Below are positions 36,101-43,303 of a stretch of 64,000 nt of DNA, piece by piece (position 1 is the stretch's first letter; every line of letters begins with the position of its first letter). The notes under the pieces are model-generated. The model was not told the DNA's origin. It did not search any database and was given only the letters and a program-made list of their open reading frames with translations. Location of the stretch: the IMG/VR virus record IMGVR_UViG_3300021142_000012, positions 44,266 to 108,265 of that record. One strand, given 5' to 3'. The translations under genes were made by a program, and so were the position numbers. Source of the stretch: a virus.

Positions 36101-39100
36101 CTCACCTTGCACTAACATTCCTGGTATTATTCCTACAGTACTATTGACAACAAGCGAGGTAGTCTGAAACACACTATTACTGCCAATAGTTACAAGAGCA
36201 CCGCCAAATGTAATTACAGTAGTTGCGGTAATCGATGTAACGGCATTACTCAATGTCAAGGTAGCAGTATTGTTAGAATTTATTACTACAGTAGAAATAA
36301 TAGTAGCAGTCGGAATACCGATACCACTAACAGTTTGCCCAACATATAATCCAGTAGTTCCATTTACAACAATTCGTTGTACTGCTGTGAACGCTGTTGT
36401 TGGGCTATAGTTTACAGAATACCATGTTCCTGTTGTACCGACTACTGAAGCAGAAATATTAGCATATACTACAGTTCCGCGAGCTGTTGCTGTTACTACT
36501 GGAGGTGTATTTGTTGTAACGTTCTGTGTAGCTTGATAATAAATTCCGTTATAGCTTATTATATCTTTTGTACTATAAGTGCTTGATTGTGACCAACTAC
36601 CTTTCCAGTGACTGGCAGCATAACTAGCAGCTGGAGATCCTACTGCTAACCAAGTTTTATCATAACTTAGTGCTAGCACTTCTCCAATAATACTACTGGC
36701 ATTTGGATTACCTCCAAAACTATCATTATTTGCAATAGTTGGTATAGCTATCGATTCTCGCTGAGTCCAACTAGTAGCCGAGGTTATAGGTTTATCCCAT
36801 ACTAGTATCTGTCCTGCATTAGTCATGGAAATTAATAAAAGACCATCTTGACTTAACGTTGCAGAGCGACCAAGCCCTAGTCCATCACTAGGATAACCAT
36901 AATCTATTTCTGATAGATTATAGACTGGAATGTTTTGCCATACCGACCATAATTTTTCTCCGTTAAATGTTGCGGAGTCGACCCATACTAACTCACCTTT
37001 TTTAATGTCTTGCAATAATCTTTGATCACCACTATTAATAGTAGTAGCTCTGTTGCTAGTTAAAATAAAAATTATTGCTCTATGCTGTTCAGTAAATGGT
37101 ACGGCTGGCGGATTAGCTAGATTAGGAGCAGAAACTGTAATTGTTACATTGTCAACTGCTACAATTTGATAAAAACCGGCAAATCCAGTGACTTCCTTGA
37201 TCCCAATATATTCGCCAGCTAATAGAGAATGATCAGAATCTGAAGTAATAATCAATTGATTTTGAGAATACGTGATGTTTACAATATTAATGTTAGCCAA
37301 TGTCATTCTATATACATTCCAGCTAACACCTTCAAATCCAATCCAAATATAGTCTCCGGAGTAAAAATTTGTAATGTCTTGTGATGTTATGTCGCTAAGG
37401 TGTGCGAGAGTTACCTTAACCTCACTGGTTCTTACAAATCCTGCAGTTCTTAAAAAAGAACGATAATTGTTTACTAGCGGCCATGGATTACTATTATATC
37501 CCATGGGTTTCAAATATATGTCAGTGGGAACCTGGCGTATAATTAAATCATTGTATGGCGGACTTAATGTTTCATCTAATTCAAATCCTTGTGGATTTGT
37601 TTTAAATAAAGATTCATCTAAGATAAATTCAATATTTTCGTATGCTTTACTGGCGCCGTATTCTCCAAGTCGAACTGCCCACTCTTCATAGAATGTTAGA
37701 CTTTCTAAATTGTCGGCACTTAGTACATTGAACAATTTATTAAGAACATTTTGTGTACCTTTTTCACGAATCATTCCTTGGAAGAATTTAAATTCGCTTA
37801 CATCGTCTTGTATAATATTATCTAGGTACTGACGCTTCTGATAACCAATCAGATGCTGTGCAACTTTCTGTTGACTAGCATCAAAGTTATCACTATCTAA
37901 GCTATAAAAATCTGTAAATTGGCTGGCTTTGTAATTCCAGTTAGGTAACAGTTTAGCAGTTGGTTTCGCTGCTAGCTGTACCCAATTAACCGTACCGTCG
38001 GCGGCTTTTATATTAAATTTTTCTGATCCAACTACTCGTTGATCAGCAGTATAATAGTATTCTTTGTATTTTACTACATCACCCAATGCATAGTCCTGCC
38101 ATGCAGACCAATTTTGTATTATCGCTTGATCATAGATAAATCCAGGAATATCAAATCCGCCGTACCAATTAGTGCTAACATATCCGGATACTTTAATACG
38201 CTCTTGACGATAACCTGTTTCAGGATTATAAATTGTATCATTGAATAATGTAGAATTATCTAATAAGATAATCTGCTCTTTTTGTATAAGATAAAAACTT
38301 GCTCCATAGATTCCATCTGCTGTGGTGGTCTTATATGTTGTCGCATTATCTTTTCTGTATAGATTGATAAAATTTGGTTCGAGCGGGGTGCCGTCTACTT
38401 TAAATATTTCATAGGTGTTGAATTTATTTTGAATACTATCAGCAACGGATAAGGTTGACGAAAATGTAATCGAGTCCGCAGCAGGGCTTAGACTAATAAC
38501 ACTACTACCGACTCCGCTTAATCCATCTAATTTAACGTATTTTGTATAGTCAAAAGATGCACTTGGAGCTACTAGTTGTATAGCTTGATAGTAGTCGCCG
38601 TTGTATTTTACAATCGCCTGATAAGCTACTGGTTGATTAGGAATCCAATCTGCCCATTTATCCTGACCAGTTGACCAGTTCTGTGTTGTCCAGAAGATAA
38701 ATTCTTTTGCACTAGTTTCCCAGTTAGTTACCGCAGCAAGATTGCCATTAAAATTATCAAAGATAAATCCTTGATCTTTTAAGTATTCTCCGTAGCCTAA
38801 AAGAAAATCTACAACTTCTTGTATAGTTAAAAAATCAGTACCATAAGGAACAGTTATTGGATTGTTACGATCCCATTTTGTTCTAATAATTGCATCAACA
38901 CCGCCGACTATTGGCAGGCTACCGAGTAGTGAATAATACTTTATTTGAAACGTAGTCTCGGTAGTATGTGTTGAAATTACACGATAAAATTGTTTGTTAT
39001 AACTAACTACCTGTCCTGAGATATATTGTTGGTATGCTGTCCAAACAACATATCCTTCACTTATTCCGCCAATATTAACAGTGGCTCCTGATCCAAGATA

Positions 39101-42100
39101 TGGATAGTACTTAAAATACGGCTCCGTTTGACTATAGCCCGTAACTTCAAATCTATCCGATAATTTGTTTACAATAACTGCACTATAGGTTATTTTCTTT
39201 ACTGGACTTGAACTGTTTAATATAATTGTATAATTTTCTTGAGGAACAAATATGCTACCAGTACTCAACGGAGTTCTACTATCTAACAATAAATTAAATT
39301 TTTCTTTGCTAGTAAATGCACCAACTCGATAGCTTAACTTAGCTACCATATTTTTTAGATCGTATTGATAAGATTTATAACTTAGTAAGGTATCACTTAG
39401 AATATAATTAACAAGATAGTTAATTAATCCTGCCGTTGAAGACACGCTAGTACTAGAATAAATGTTAGGTAATTGTATATCTGTTGGACGAATTCTTAAT
39501 CCAGTATTGCTGTAAACTAATTGTCCTGCTAGGTTCCTTACTATTCTTGATCGATCCAACAGCACGCCAAATGTTTTTGCTGGCTGCAACACTAGAGCTG
39601 TGCGTATAACACTAAATGCATAATGGCTGCTTCGACGCCAAGCTGCTTCAACTGGCCCAACATCTCCGAATACATAATCTGCATCTGTAAGATTTGTGTT
39701 TACTCCCTGTGCAACACCCGCCAAATACGGATTGATAACATTGCCTTGATCATCAACTGGAATATGTGCTAGCAAATAGGGTCTAACAAATTTTGTAATA
39801 ACATATGGAGCACCACTTGGGTCTTTGACTAGTCCGGCAGCAATGTCTTGCCACATGACTAAATTATCATTAGTATACGGTGCTGGACCATAAAGTGTAA
39901 TCCACCAAGTAGGTTGATCAGTAAATCCTAACATTTCCCACGGTGCTTCACTTGGTCTATCTGTGTCATAGATCCAACGATAGATACCTCTCCAATATCC
40001 AGGAATATCTCTGCCATCTGGAGCATAATGCCCGCGATAATTAAATGTTAATGGATTGTTTCTATCATAGCTGGCAGGTTTAGTAAAGTCTCTACCAATG
40101 TTGCCGACCCACTTGTAAAAGTTTGGTGCTAGTGCTTCGTTAAATTCTGTTAGACTATAGTCGTTTGTTCGGTTATAGCTAGGAATTAAATCATGTATAT
40201 CAAAAATTTCACTATCATACTTTGCTTTAATATTATTATAGATACGCATTTCTAATTCTAGAATAATCGCATCTCGATAATCGCCAAAGGCTGCAACTTG
40301 ACTGCCATCGTGCCCTTGAATAACTAGCGTCGGAGTTATAAGATTGGTTTCTAAATAAATCTTAGGCTGATATTTTGGCCATAGTCCTAATTTAGTCGGA
40401 GTCTCTGGTATGAAGCTTCCGTTTGTATTTTCATATTCGTAAGTAGTGATAATGTCGCCATTTGCCAGTGTTGCTGTTATAACAACAAATCCCTGAGGAT
40501 CAAACGTGTAATCTCTACCGTATAATAATTGGACATTGTTATGATAAACTAGAACTGATTTAGTTGATAGTTTATCAAGTGAGAATGGATTACTTAACGG
40601 ATAATTTTGTATTCTATAGTCTACAACTTTTAAATCTCTACGAATCGCAGCACCGTACGCTGCCATGTCACTGAAATAGTACGGACCTGTTTTAGCCTTA
40701 TCTTGATTAATACGTTGTAAAATAGTATTAACCTGTACTACAGGATCTGCATCAATTCCAAGATTAGTAGCTGCTGTAATAAAGTTTCTCTTAAAACTTT
40801 GATAATCATCTCTAGATTTTTCAATAGCTTTAATAATATTATTAGCTTCGGTTGAAATATGATACAATCCTAAACTTAAAGGACCGCTATGCTGTACGAA
40901 TTTTGTACCATACGCAGTTGAATCACCAATATCTCTTAGATTGCCTGCGCCTGGATAACTACCTACAAATGTTAGAGAGTTATCTACAATACTTGAAACA
41001 TGATCAATTACTTCGCCAAGTGTAAAATTTGAAATTGTATTATTAAAAGGATTATTTTGTAAATTAACAGGAATTTCATAATAGCCATTACTATTAATAG
41101 GTTGAGCAGCATAGGCTTTAATTGTTACTATTTGTGTCGGTAACGGTGGATAGATAAAATGAATTTGTTTATATACTGTTCCATTATGTATTGACCATAG
41201 ACTAGGATCTACACGATACCCGTCAACATATACATGCACCACTAAATCATTAAGATTGGTAATGTTGTCAAAAATATCTAAAGGAAAATCATTTAAGATA
41301 TTACTGTTTTTATAAATTCTAACAGCAGCCTGTATTGTAGGAACTGCACAAGTCTTCCATCCGTTTACATAACTTAATTGCTGTGTATATCCAGTTTTTA
41401 CTAGATAACCAGTATCAATATTAATTGTAAAAACATCGCTAGTAGTTTTATAAGTAAACGAATCTGTTGCTAGAGTAAAATTAAAAACTATGTCGCCAAT
41501 ATTATCAATATTTTTATAAGCAAGTGGAAATCCTAATGCAACATCATTAGAGCCGGTTCCTACCCCATAAGAAAATATTGTTGTTCCCTTAAAGGTCGAA
41601 CCAAGATACGCTGTCGGGTCGCTAAAGGACACCTTGTTGTTGTCAACTATATCAAATAACGGTGCTTGATTAGTGCGTGTCTTTTGCTGTCCAGCGACCC
41701 ATGTAGAACCATTATACCAATACATCTTACTTTGATTTAGGTTACCACTCTTAACTAAAATTGTATTATTTTCTATTGGTGTTTGTGTAGGGACTAAATG
41801 TATTTGTCGTTGCGCACCAACAATAATAAAATCAACTGTGAATACTTGATTTTTTACTAAGACATCAGTATCAGCAATAAACAGCACACGATGTCCTTGA
41901 ACTAGAGGTACGCCGTCTACAATATAACCAACGGCACCTTCTATGTTACTCATAGCATCAGTAGTAACTGTATCAATTACATCAATATCATCATCAATAG
42001 CAACGTTACCAAAATTAAATAATTTTAAATCTGCTTCAAATTCTATAATTGGTCTAATCGCGCGACTTTCTTGATTTAATTCTGGAACATTACCATTGAT

Positions 42101-43303
42101 TGTAGCACTAGCTGTAATAACATCCTTATGGAACCAACGATTATATCTTGACCAAGCATTATGATCCTGAGATGATCGATTAATTAATATGTAATCTTTA
42201 ATACTTGCAAATCCGCTAGCATCAGCGAACGGTCTGGCGTCAAATGGTGTTGTATCAAACAATACTGCTTCATTTGTAGTATAGGGGCTAACAACTTCTA
42301 AAGTTGTTTCTTTAATTAACTTAATAGCTACACCAACACCTTCAACATAATAATTACCGGTAGCGTATTCAGCTGGGACTACATTGCCCTCAAAGCGAAC
42401 TTTCATGCCGTTACTTAATGAAACACCGCTAGGTAATGTATAAGTTTTTTTACCTAAAATATCAGCAGTTACATTAAGGTCTGTATTTTCAGTTATATCA
42501 TAAATTTCAAATACGCCGCCAAGGTCTGGATCTCGGTTACTAACATAATATAAAATATTTGGAGCATCCGATGTAACTCTAAATGTAATGGTTCCAACTT
42601 CAACAGCATTACCAGATAATCCGCTAGGTGGAGTATAGTAGTCAATGACACCACCATCACGCACAGTTTTAATAGTAAACGGATTACCAGGGCTATTAAT
42701 TTCAAACGTATATGTTTGGCCGCGATATAACTTGATTGTTGGATTTGGAGTTAACCCATCAGGTGTAAACACATATTGATTATTACCGTGTTCATCCTGT
42801 GTTACTACACTTACAAATGTGCTAGAGATGCTGTTTTGTTGTCCGGCAATTGCAATCGTATCAGGGCCGTAAGGCAACCAATAGTAGTCGCTAAAGTTTA
42901 CAAATTTGTCCCAATCAATATGTGGACTCCAAGAATACATTTCTTGTTTGTTTAATCGAGCATGATTAAGAGTGTTACTACCAAATACATTTAATTGATT
43001 AATATAATCTTGATAATCTTTAAAAAATGTTGTGTTGCCTAGCGTATCCTGTACAGTTAGTCCAGGTTCTAATTGATAATTTTGTCTTGTTTGATCAGCG
43101 GCATCAACAAAAATATCTGTTCCTGTAGATGCTTTTGCATTTTCGCGGCCAATGTATCCACTAATCTTATTGACTGTTCCGGGCTGTATTAATTGATCAA
43201 TTGTCGCTTGGATAAATTTCTTATTAGCGTCGGACTGATAGATTCGCGGAATTAGATCCGACCCTTGACTAGTTGTTGTACTAGGGATTATATTATCAGC
43301 CAT
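27170..43303 (-). CDS. Giant (5377-residue) modular tail/baseplate protein
   Basis: One uninterrupted frame of 16.1 kb. The N-terminal 150 residues (DLIPRIYQSDANKKFIQAT, MYSWSPHIDWDKFVNFSDYYWLP) look like a wedge-attachment region. Modules include at least five short aromatic W--Y--GD-V-Y---YY-A units resembling chitin-binding-like folds (about 27540-27660, 36520-36600, 38040-38110, 38580-38660, 38990-39060); six or so FG-GAP propeller repeats (FG-SLA, LFVGAPG, LVISAPG, LAIGSPLD, IVVGAPS; residues about 2210-3230); and beta modules GxGIPxGTTV and GSGY--xP-V inserted among them. Its position after gp6 is that of gp7 in T4, and of large VrlC-like proteins in cyanomyoviruses (recollection). ATG overlaps the gp6 end by 8 bases. 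Probably baseplate periphery or adhesive structure. Confidence 0.82.
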   Translation of the reverse strand: MADNIIPSTTTSQGSDLIPRIYQSDANKKFIQATIDQLIQPGTVNKISGYIGRENAKASTGTDIFVDAADQTRQNYQLEPGLTVQDTLGNTTFFKDYQDYINQLNVFGSNTLNHARLNKQEMYSWSPHIDWDKFVNFSDYYWLPYGPDTIAIAGQQNSISSTFVSVVTQDEHGNNQYVFTPDGLTPNPTIKLYRGQTYTFEINSPGNPFTIKTVRDGGVIDYYTPPSGLSGNAVEVGTITFRVTSDAPNILYYVSNRDPDLGGVFEIYDITENTDLNVTADILGKKTYTLPSGVSLSNGMKVRFEGNVVPAEYATGNYYVEGVGVAIKLIKETTLEVVSPYTTNEAVLFDTTPFDARPFADASGFASIKDYILINRSSQDHNAWSRYNRWFHKDVITASATINGNVPELNQESRAIRPIIEFEADLKLFNFGNVAIDDDIDVIDTVTTDAMSNIEGAVGYIVDGVPLVQGHRVLFIADTDVLVKNQVFTVDFIIVGAQRQIHLVPTQTPIENNTILVKSGNLNQSKMYWYNGSTWVAGQQKTRTNQAPLFDIVDNNKVSFSDPTAYLGSTFKGTTIFSYGVGTGSNDVALGFPLAYKNIDNIGDIVFNFTLATDSFTYKTTSDVFTINIDTGYLVKTGYTQQLSYVNGWKTCAVPTIQAAVRIYKNSNILNDFPLDIFDNITNLNDLVVHVYVDGYRVDPSLWSIHNGTVYKQIHFIYPPLPTQIVTIKAYAAQPINSNGYYEIPVNLQNNPFNNTISNFTLGEVIDHVSSIVDNSLTFVGSYPGAGNLRDIGDSTAYGTKFVQHSGPLSLGLYHISTEANNIIKAIEKSRDDYQSFKRNFITAATNLGIDADPVVQVNTILQRINQDKAKTGPYYFSDMAAYGAAIRRDLKVVDYRIQNYPLSNPFSLDKLSTKSVLVYHNNVQLLYGRDYTFDPQGFVVITATLANGDIITTYEYENTNGSFIPETPTKLGLWPKYQPKIYLETNLITPTLVIQGHDGSQVAAFGDYRDAIILELEMRIYNNIKAKYDSEIFDIHDLIPSYNRTNDYSLTEFNEALAPNFYKWVGNIGRDFTKPASYDRNNPLTFNYRGHYAPDGRDIPGYWRGIYRWIYDTDRPSEAPWEMLGFTDQPTWWITLYGPAPYTNDNLVMWQDIAAGLVKDPSGAPYVITKFVRPYLLAHIPVDDQGNVINPYLAGVAQGVNTNLTDADYVFGDVGPVEAAWRRSSHYAFSVIRTALVLQPAKTFGVLLDRSRIVRNLAGQLVYSNTGLRIRPTDIQLPNIYSSTSVSSTAGLINYLVNYILSDTLLSYKSYQYDLKNMVAKLSYRVGAFTSKEKFNLLLDSRTPLSTGSIFVPQENYTIILNSSSPVKKITYSAVIVNKLSDRFEVTGYSQTEPYFKYYPYLGSGATVNIGGISEGYVVWTAYQQYISGQVVSYNKQFYRVISTHTTETTFQIKYYSLLGSLPIVGGVDAIIRTKWDRNNPITVPYGTDFLTIQEVVDFLLGYGEYLKDQGFIFDNFNGNLAAVTNWETSAKEFIFWTTQNWSTGQDKWADWIPNQPVAYQAIVKYNGDYYQAIQLVAPSASFDYTKYVKLDGLSGVGSSVISLSPAADSITFSSTLSVADSIQNKFNTYEIFKVDGTPLEPNFINLYRKDNATTYKTTTADGIYGASFYLIQKEQIILLDNSTLFNDTIYNPETGYRQERIKVSGYVSTNWYGGFDIPGFIYDQAIIQNWSAWQDYALGDVVKYKEYYYTADQRVVGSEKFNIKAADGTVNWVQLAAKPTAKLLPNWNYKASQFTDFYSLDSDNFDASQQKVAQHLIGYQKRQYLDNIIQDDVSEFKFFQGMIREKGTQNVLNKLFNVLSADNLESLTFYEEWAVRLGEYGASKAYENIEFILDESLFKTNPQGFELDETLSPPYNDLIIRQVPTDIYLKPMGYNSNPWPLVNNYRSFLRTAGFVRTSEVKVTLAHLSDITSQDITNFYSGDYIWIGFEGVSWNVYRMTLANINIVNITYSQNQLIITSDSDHSLLAGEYIGIKEVTGFAGFYQIVAVDNVTITVSAPNLANPPAVPFTEQHRAIIFILTSNRATTINSGDQRLLQDIKKGELVWVDSATFNGEKLWSVWQNIPVYNLSEIDYGYPSDGLGLGRSATLSQDGLLLISMTNAGQILVWDKPITSATSWTQRESIAIPTIANNDSFGGNPNASSIIGEVLALSYDKTWLAVGSPAASYAASHWKGSWSQSSTYSTKDIISYNGIYYQATQNVTTNTPPVVTATARGTVVYANISASVVGTTGTWYSVNYSPTTAFTAVQRIVVNGTTGLYVGQTVSGIGIPTATIISTVVINSNNTATLTLSNAVTSITATTVITFGGALVTIGSNSVFQTTSLVVNSTVGIIPGMLVQGEGITAATLVLSIDATNKIIILDTPTYGQPTGKILFGANTIAVSSSTQGLLIGNQMTVIGVNIPTGATLTGSTLNSAGNSYILFLSQQVTGTVSGTGTFATIAKQTTATSGSNTITVSNNTNILVGQSVTGLGIPTGTTVTGINGTAIGISSSTTGVVNSVVVFGLNQISVSSVVGNIAALQQVIGVGIPALTTVVNVNGATVFLNTNITQTVYGTLQFQGGSTYWTIIEYIPVDSTGTNSSLTAQGAVSIYKKDSNNIFTLVDTILSPNPISNERFGASLAFVNHASATGQSAYSLFVGAPGANSGVGKVYQFKYENAIQTTAGYNASSSSDSSVISVIVTNAGSGYTTNPTVNIAASTVSGSIPAKATSIIGLISINIISTGAGYHVNDLLTVVGGTYSQAATIRVASIGTNGTITSAVIYNPGAYTVAATVAPSIGHTPLTKNVPVTGGNGTSASFDLFFGVVSIAVVIPGSGYDKKALPLVTFSSTTGTGASAYATIGSTIGVSDTTNIVPGMLVSNATTINGVASIGNAFTSSQTVTQILQNPLYPTVRAGSVVISAAPDITPTGILYFTIPGWAYDSSFSAPTVDSNNQPISLYGFGSSLATNTSGIGNSLVISAPGTVVNSGATLVTTPGAAIVFRFNTATLSWTQSQIITGKTYGYATSVALSTYGGSLTLQAGQSQTFVEYLAIGSPLDGTGNVQIFYYDTASSQFLSYQSLFNIKPKNQGQFGYKLAFGYFSDTLVVYSNNADAQITTTFDKGNTVFDSNATRFRHTESNSGSIAVYDADTATGTKFTIGEILENATSSNSKYGQSIAIGTYNIVVGAPSATITAVLNNCSIVGTILTVGSVTTGQVVVGMTLAGAGLAPGTTIVSGNSGRYLVSISQTVSNIIITGTSTIANGKLFEYTKPANTFAWNPIHLEEPKIDISKIKRAFIYDRSTNQVLTYLDVIDPIQGRIPGPADQEIKYKSFNDPAIYSQGDSTVNVRPGMAWTSAQVGQLWWDLSTAKFIDSHDVDVAYRTSNWSTLFPGASIDIYEWVGTTYTPDRWNSLADTDAGLTQGISGQTLYNTSIYSVVTKYDNISNSAKNTYYFWVKNKTTVPNVLGRSVSAQSVSNLIANPRGEGYKFLALTGPNSFALANVKTLLKNTDAVLSVEYWTIDKPTQRNIHRQYAIISNDPTTQLPARIEEKWIDSLCGKDATDREVPDTSLPPKLRYGIEFQPRQSMFLNRFEALKQVIEQTNLVMAANQIAEQKNIAPLDTYETEPNIILGEYDAVKDTDTELSYINIGNFVTPKLTPIIVDGKITGINIVTAGSGYLQAPYISVIGSGDGAVLRATIDSTTGAITGATVIAAGEGYDSNTLLTTRTYSILVHQDTQAGGSWSIYGYDITTQTWSRVRTQSYDVRKYRTYIDWYATGFNQNSSPTLAVDTFTDLATISPAIGDTVKVKNNNKGGWTLLQKYANSTSIDYTQSYNVIGIENGTVQFSSALYEFTDTVYGYDGSLYDGNNFDLTATKELRIILNTIKNNILIDDLRKNYLDLFFYNVRYAFSEQTELDWIFKTSFIKAEHNVGSLNQPVTYQPDNLSNFEDYINEVKPYRSKIREYVSNYNSIELDQNMITDFDLPGTYANGLFQGINTGFSNGVITSDNNLITTYPWKNWLDNVGFSVVDLKIVDGGSGYISEPTVEFTSPVGAGAKARAFIANGKVNRIELTNVDQYGASGKGYLAAPTVTLNGGYDVSGTPAKVVAIIGNSVIRTNTIGIKFDRITQNYLITGLTHTETFTGTGSRVQFALAWAPNISIGNSTVTITMPGSKHATPVLRDLYTLAITSDTSRGYTNYYGTVTFITAPANGATITVNYQTDWSLLNAADRIQFLYNPQSGQQGKDLAQLMTGIDYGGVVVDAIGFEINSGWGSLPYYSDKWDSIDSTSTDYVVQVAANTHSFTLPYTPTAGTLLNVYYSQLYTENYTSDGATLQYTYNPRDIAPTITVTASSALGTAHSISGSTYLSNHAGSNVISLASTVGIFVNDSVTISPYVANNIALNTQVTAILNSTDVQISQILYTDIAGGSTVAFTRPLTVLTQLNPFGKGLITLNTPIATGSVLSISSYLQPIRLDDANFGTSGQTNSTAIMQTITADGISNTVVIPNTFTVNSNDKFFIRQSTSDGSFAPQQADYDTALTGGDLAYSSATGLAADDILVDGDQFVTPTTSPAPEEVVPGQVVDAVAIKVFEKPLNGAATIKVDNHIADGITTQFSMAQTPNSKNAVIVKTVTQGVSQIMTVIDDYTVDYRNNEILFNNPPAAGAMISIFNIGFSGANILDIDHFVGDGVTTEFITKSNYVIPNTSLVYIDGTAQSNVAYQLFETDKTYVLANLIGLRFASPPAFGALISYVIVSGSQQTFAVTKKEKIIPNGSATYTLQYPIGNTVPVEKSMIVRVDNKILTPPSLSYFKLANNKLNYTIDNTKFPPFTANATDFIITINNILLKPGVDYSIDLSGVTIKITKVIYNLYAGSTLSISISTGAGYTYNSTTGQITFAQNYDAGHIIEVMSSYNHDILDMQTTTVNNNPALSYTPDTIQFYNYKAIANGTILLDRPVVDSDYVWLEQNGNLLSPNIDYIVLSDKQTLQMAKFPAPNDKLVVLTFGNNVLTSGVAYMQFKDMLNRVVFKRLNANKQTNLAVDLYPTDLTITVVDASTFDLPSPANNKPGIIEIRGERIEFFTVTGNVLGQLRRGTLGTGVAMVHRAGATVQEIGASETIPYQDTITTSQIISDGTSIVPLSFTPKKASTLWTYASGFTSSVPVGYGASNELDVFVGGYNSVDWAPGVAYNVGDIVNFASYQYKCIVANTSSTNFNNDAAKWSYFIGNIRLKKNPYTVYNVNKAPTSPEGDVQFDAEFAVDGTTNSLRLTTPITAGTRVTIVKRTGQIWDSTVNIQEDNGPYATFIKAVPGAWYTGYNQHQIVSIDSAAITDDNTNITIDQG

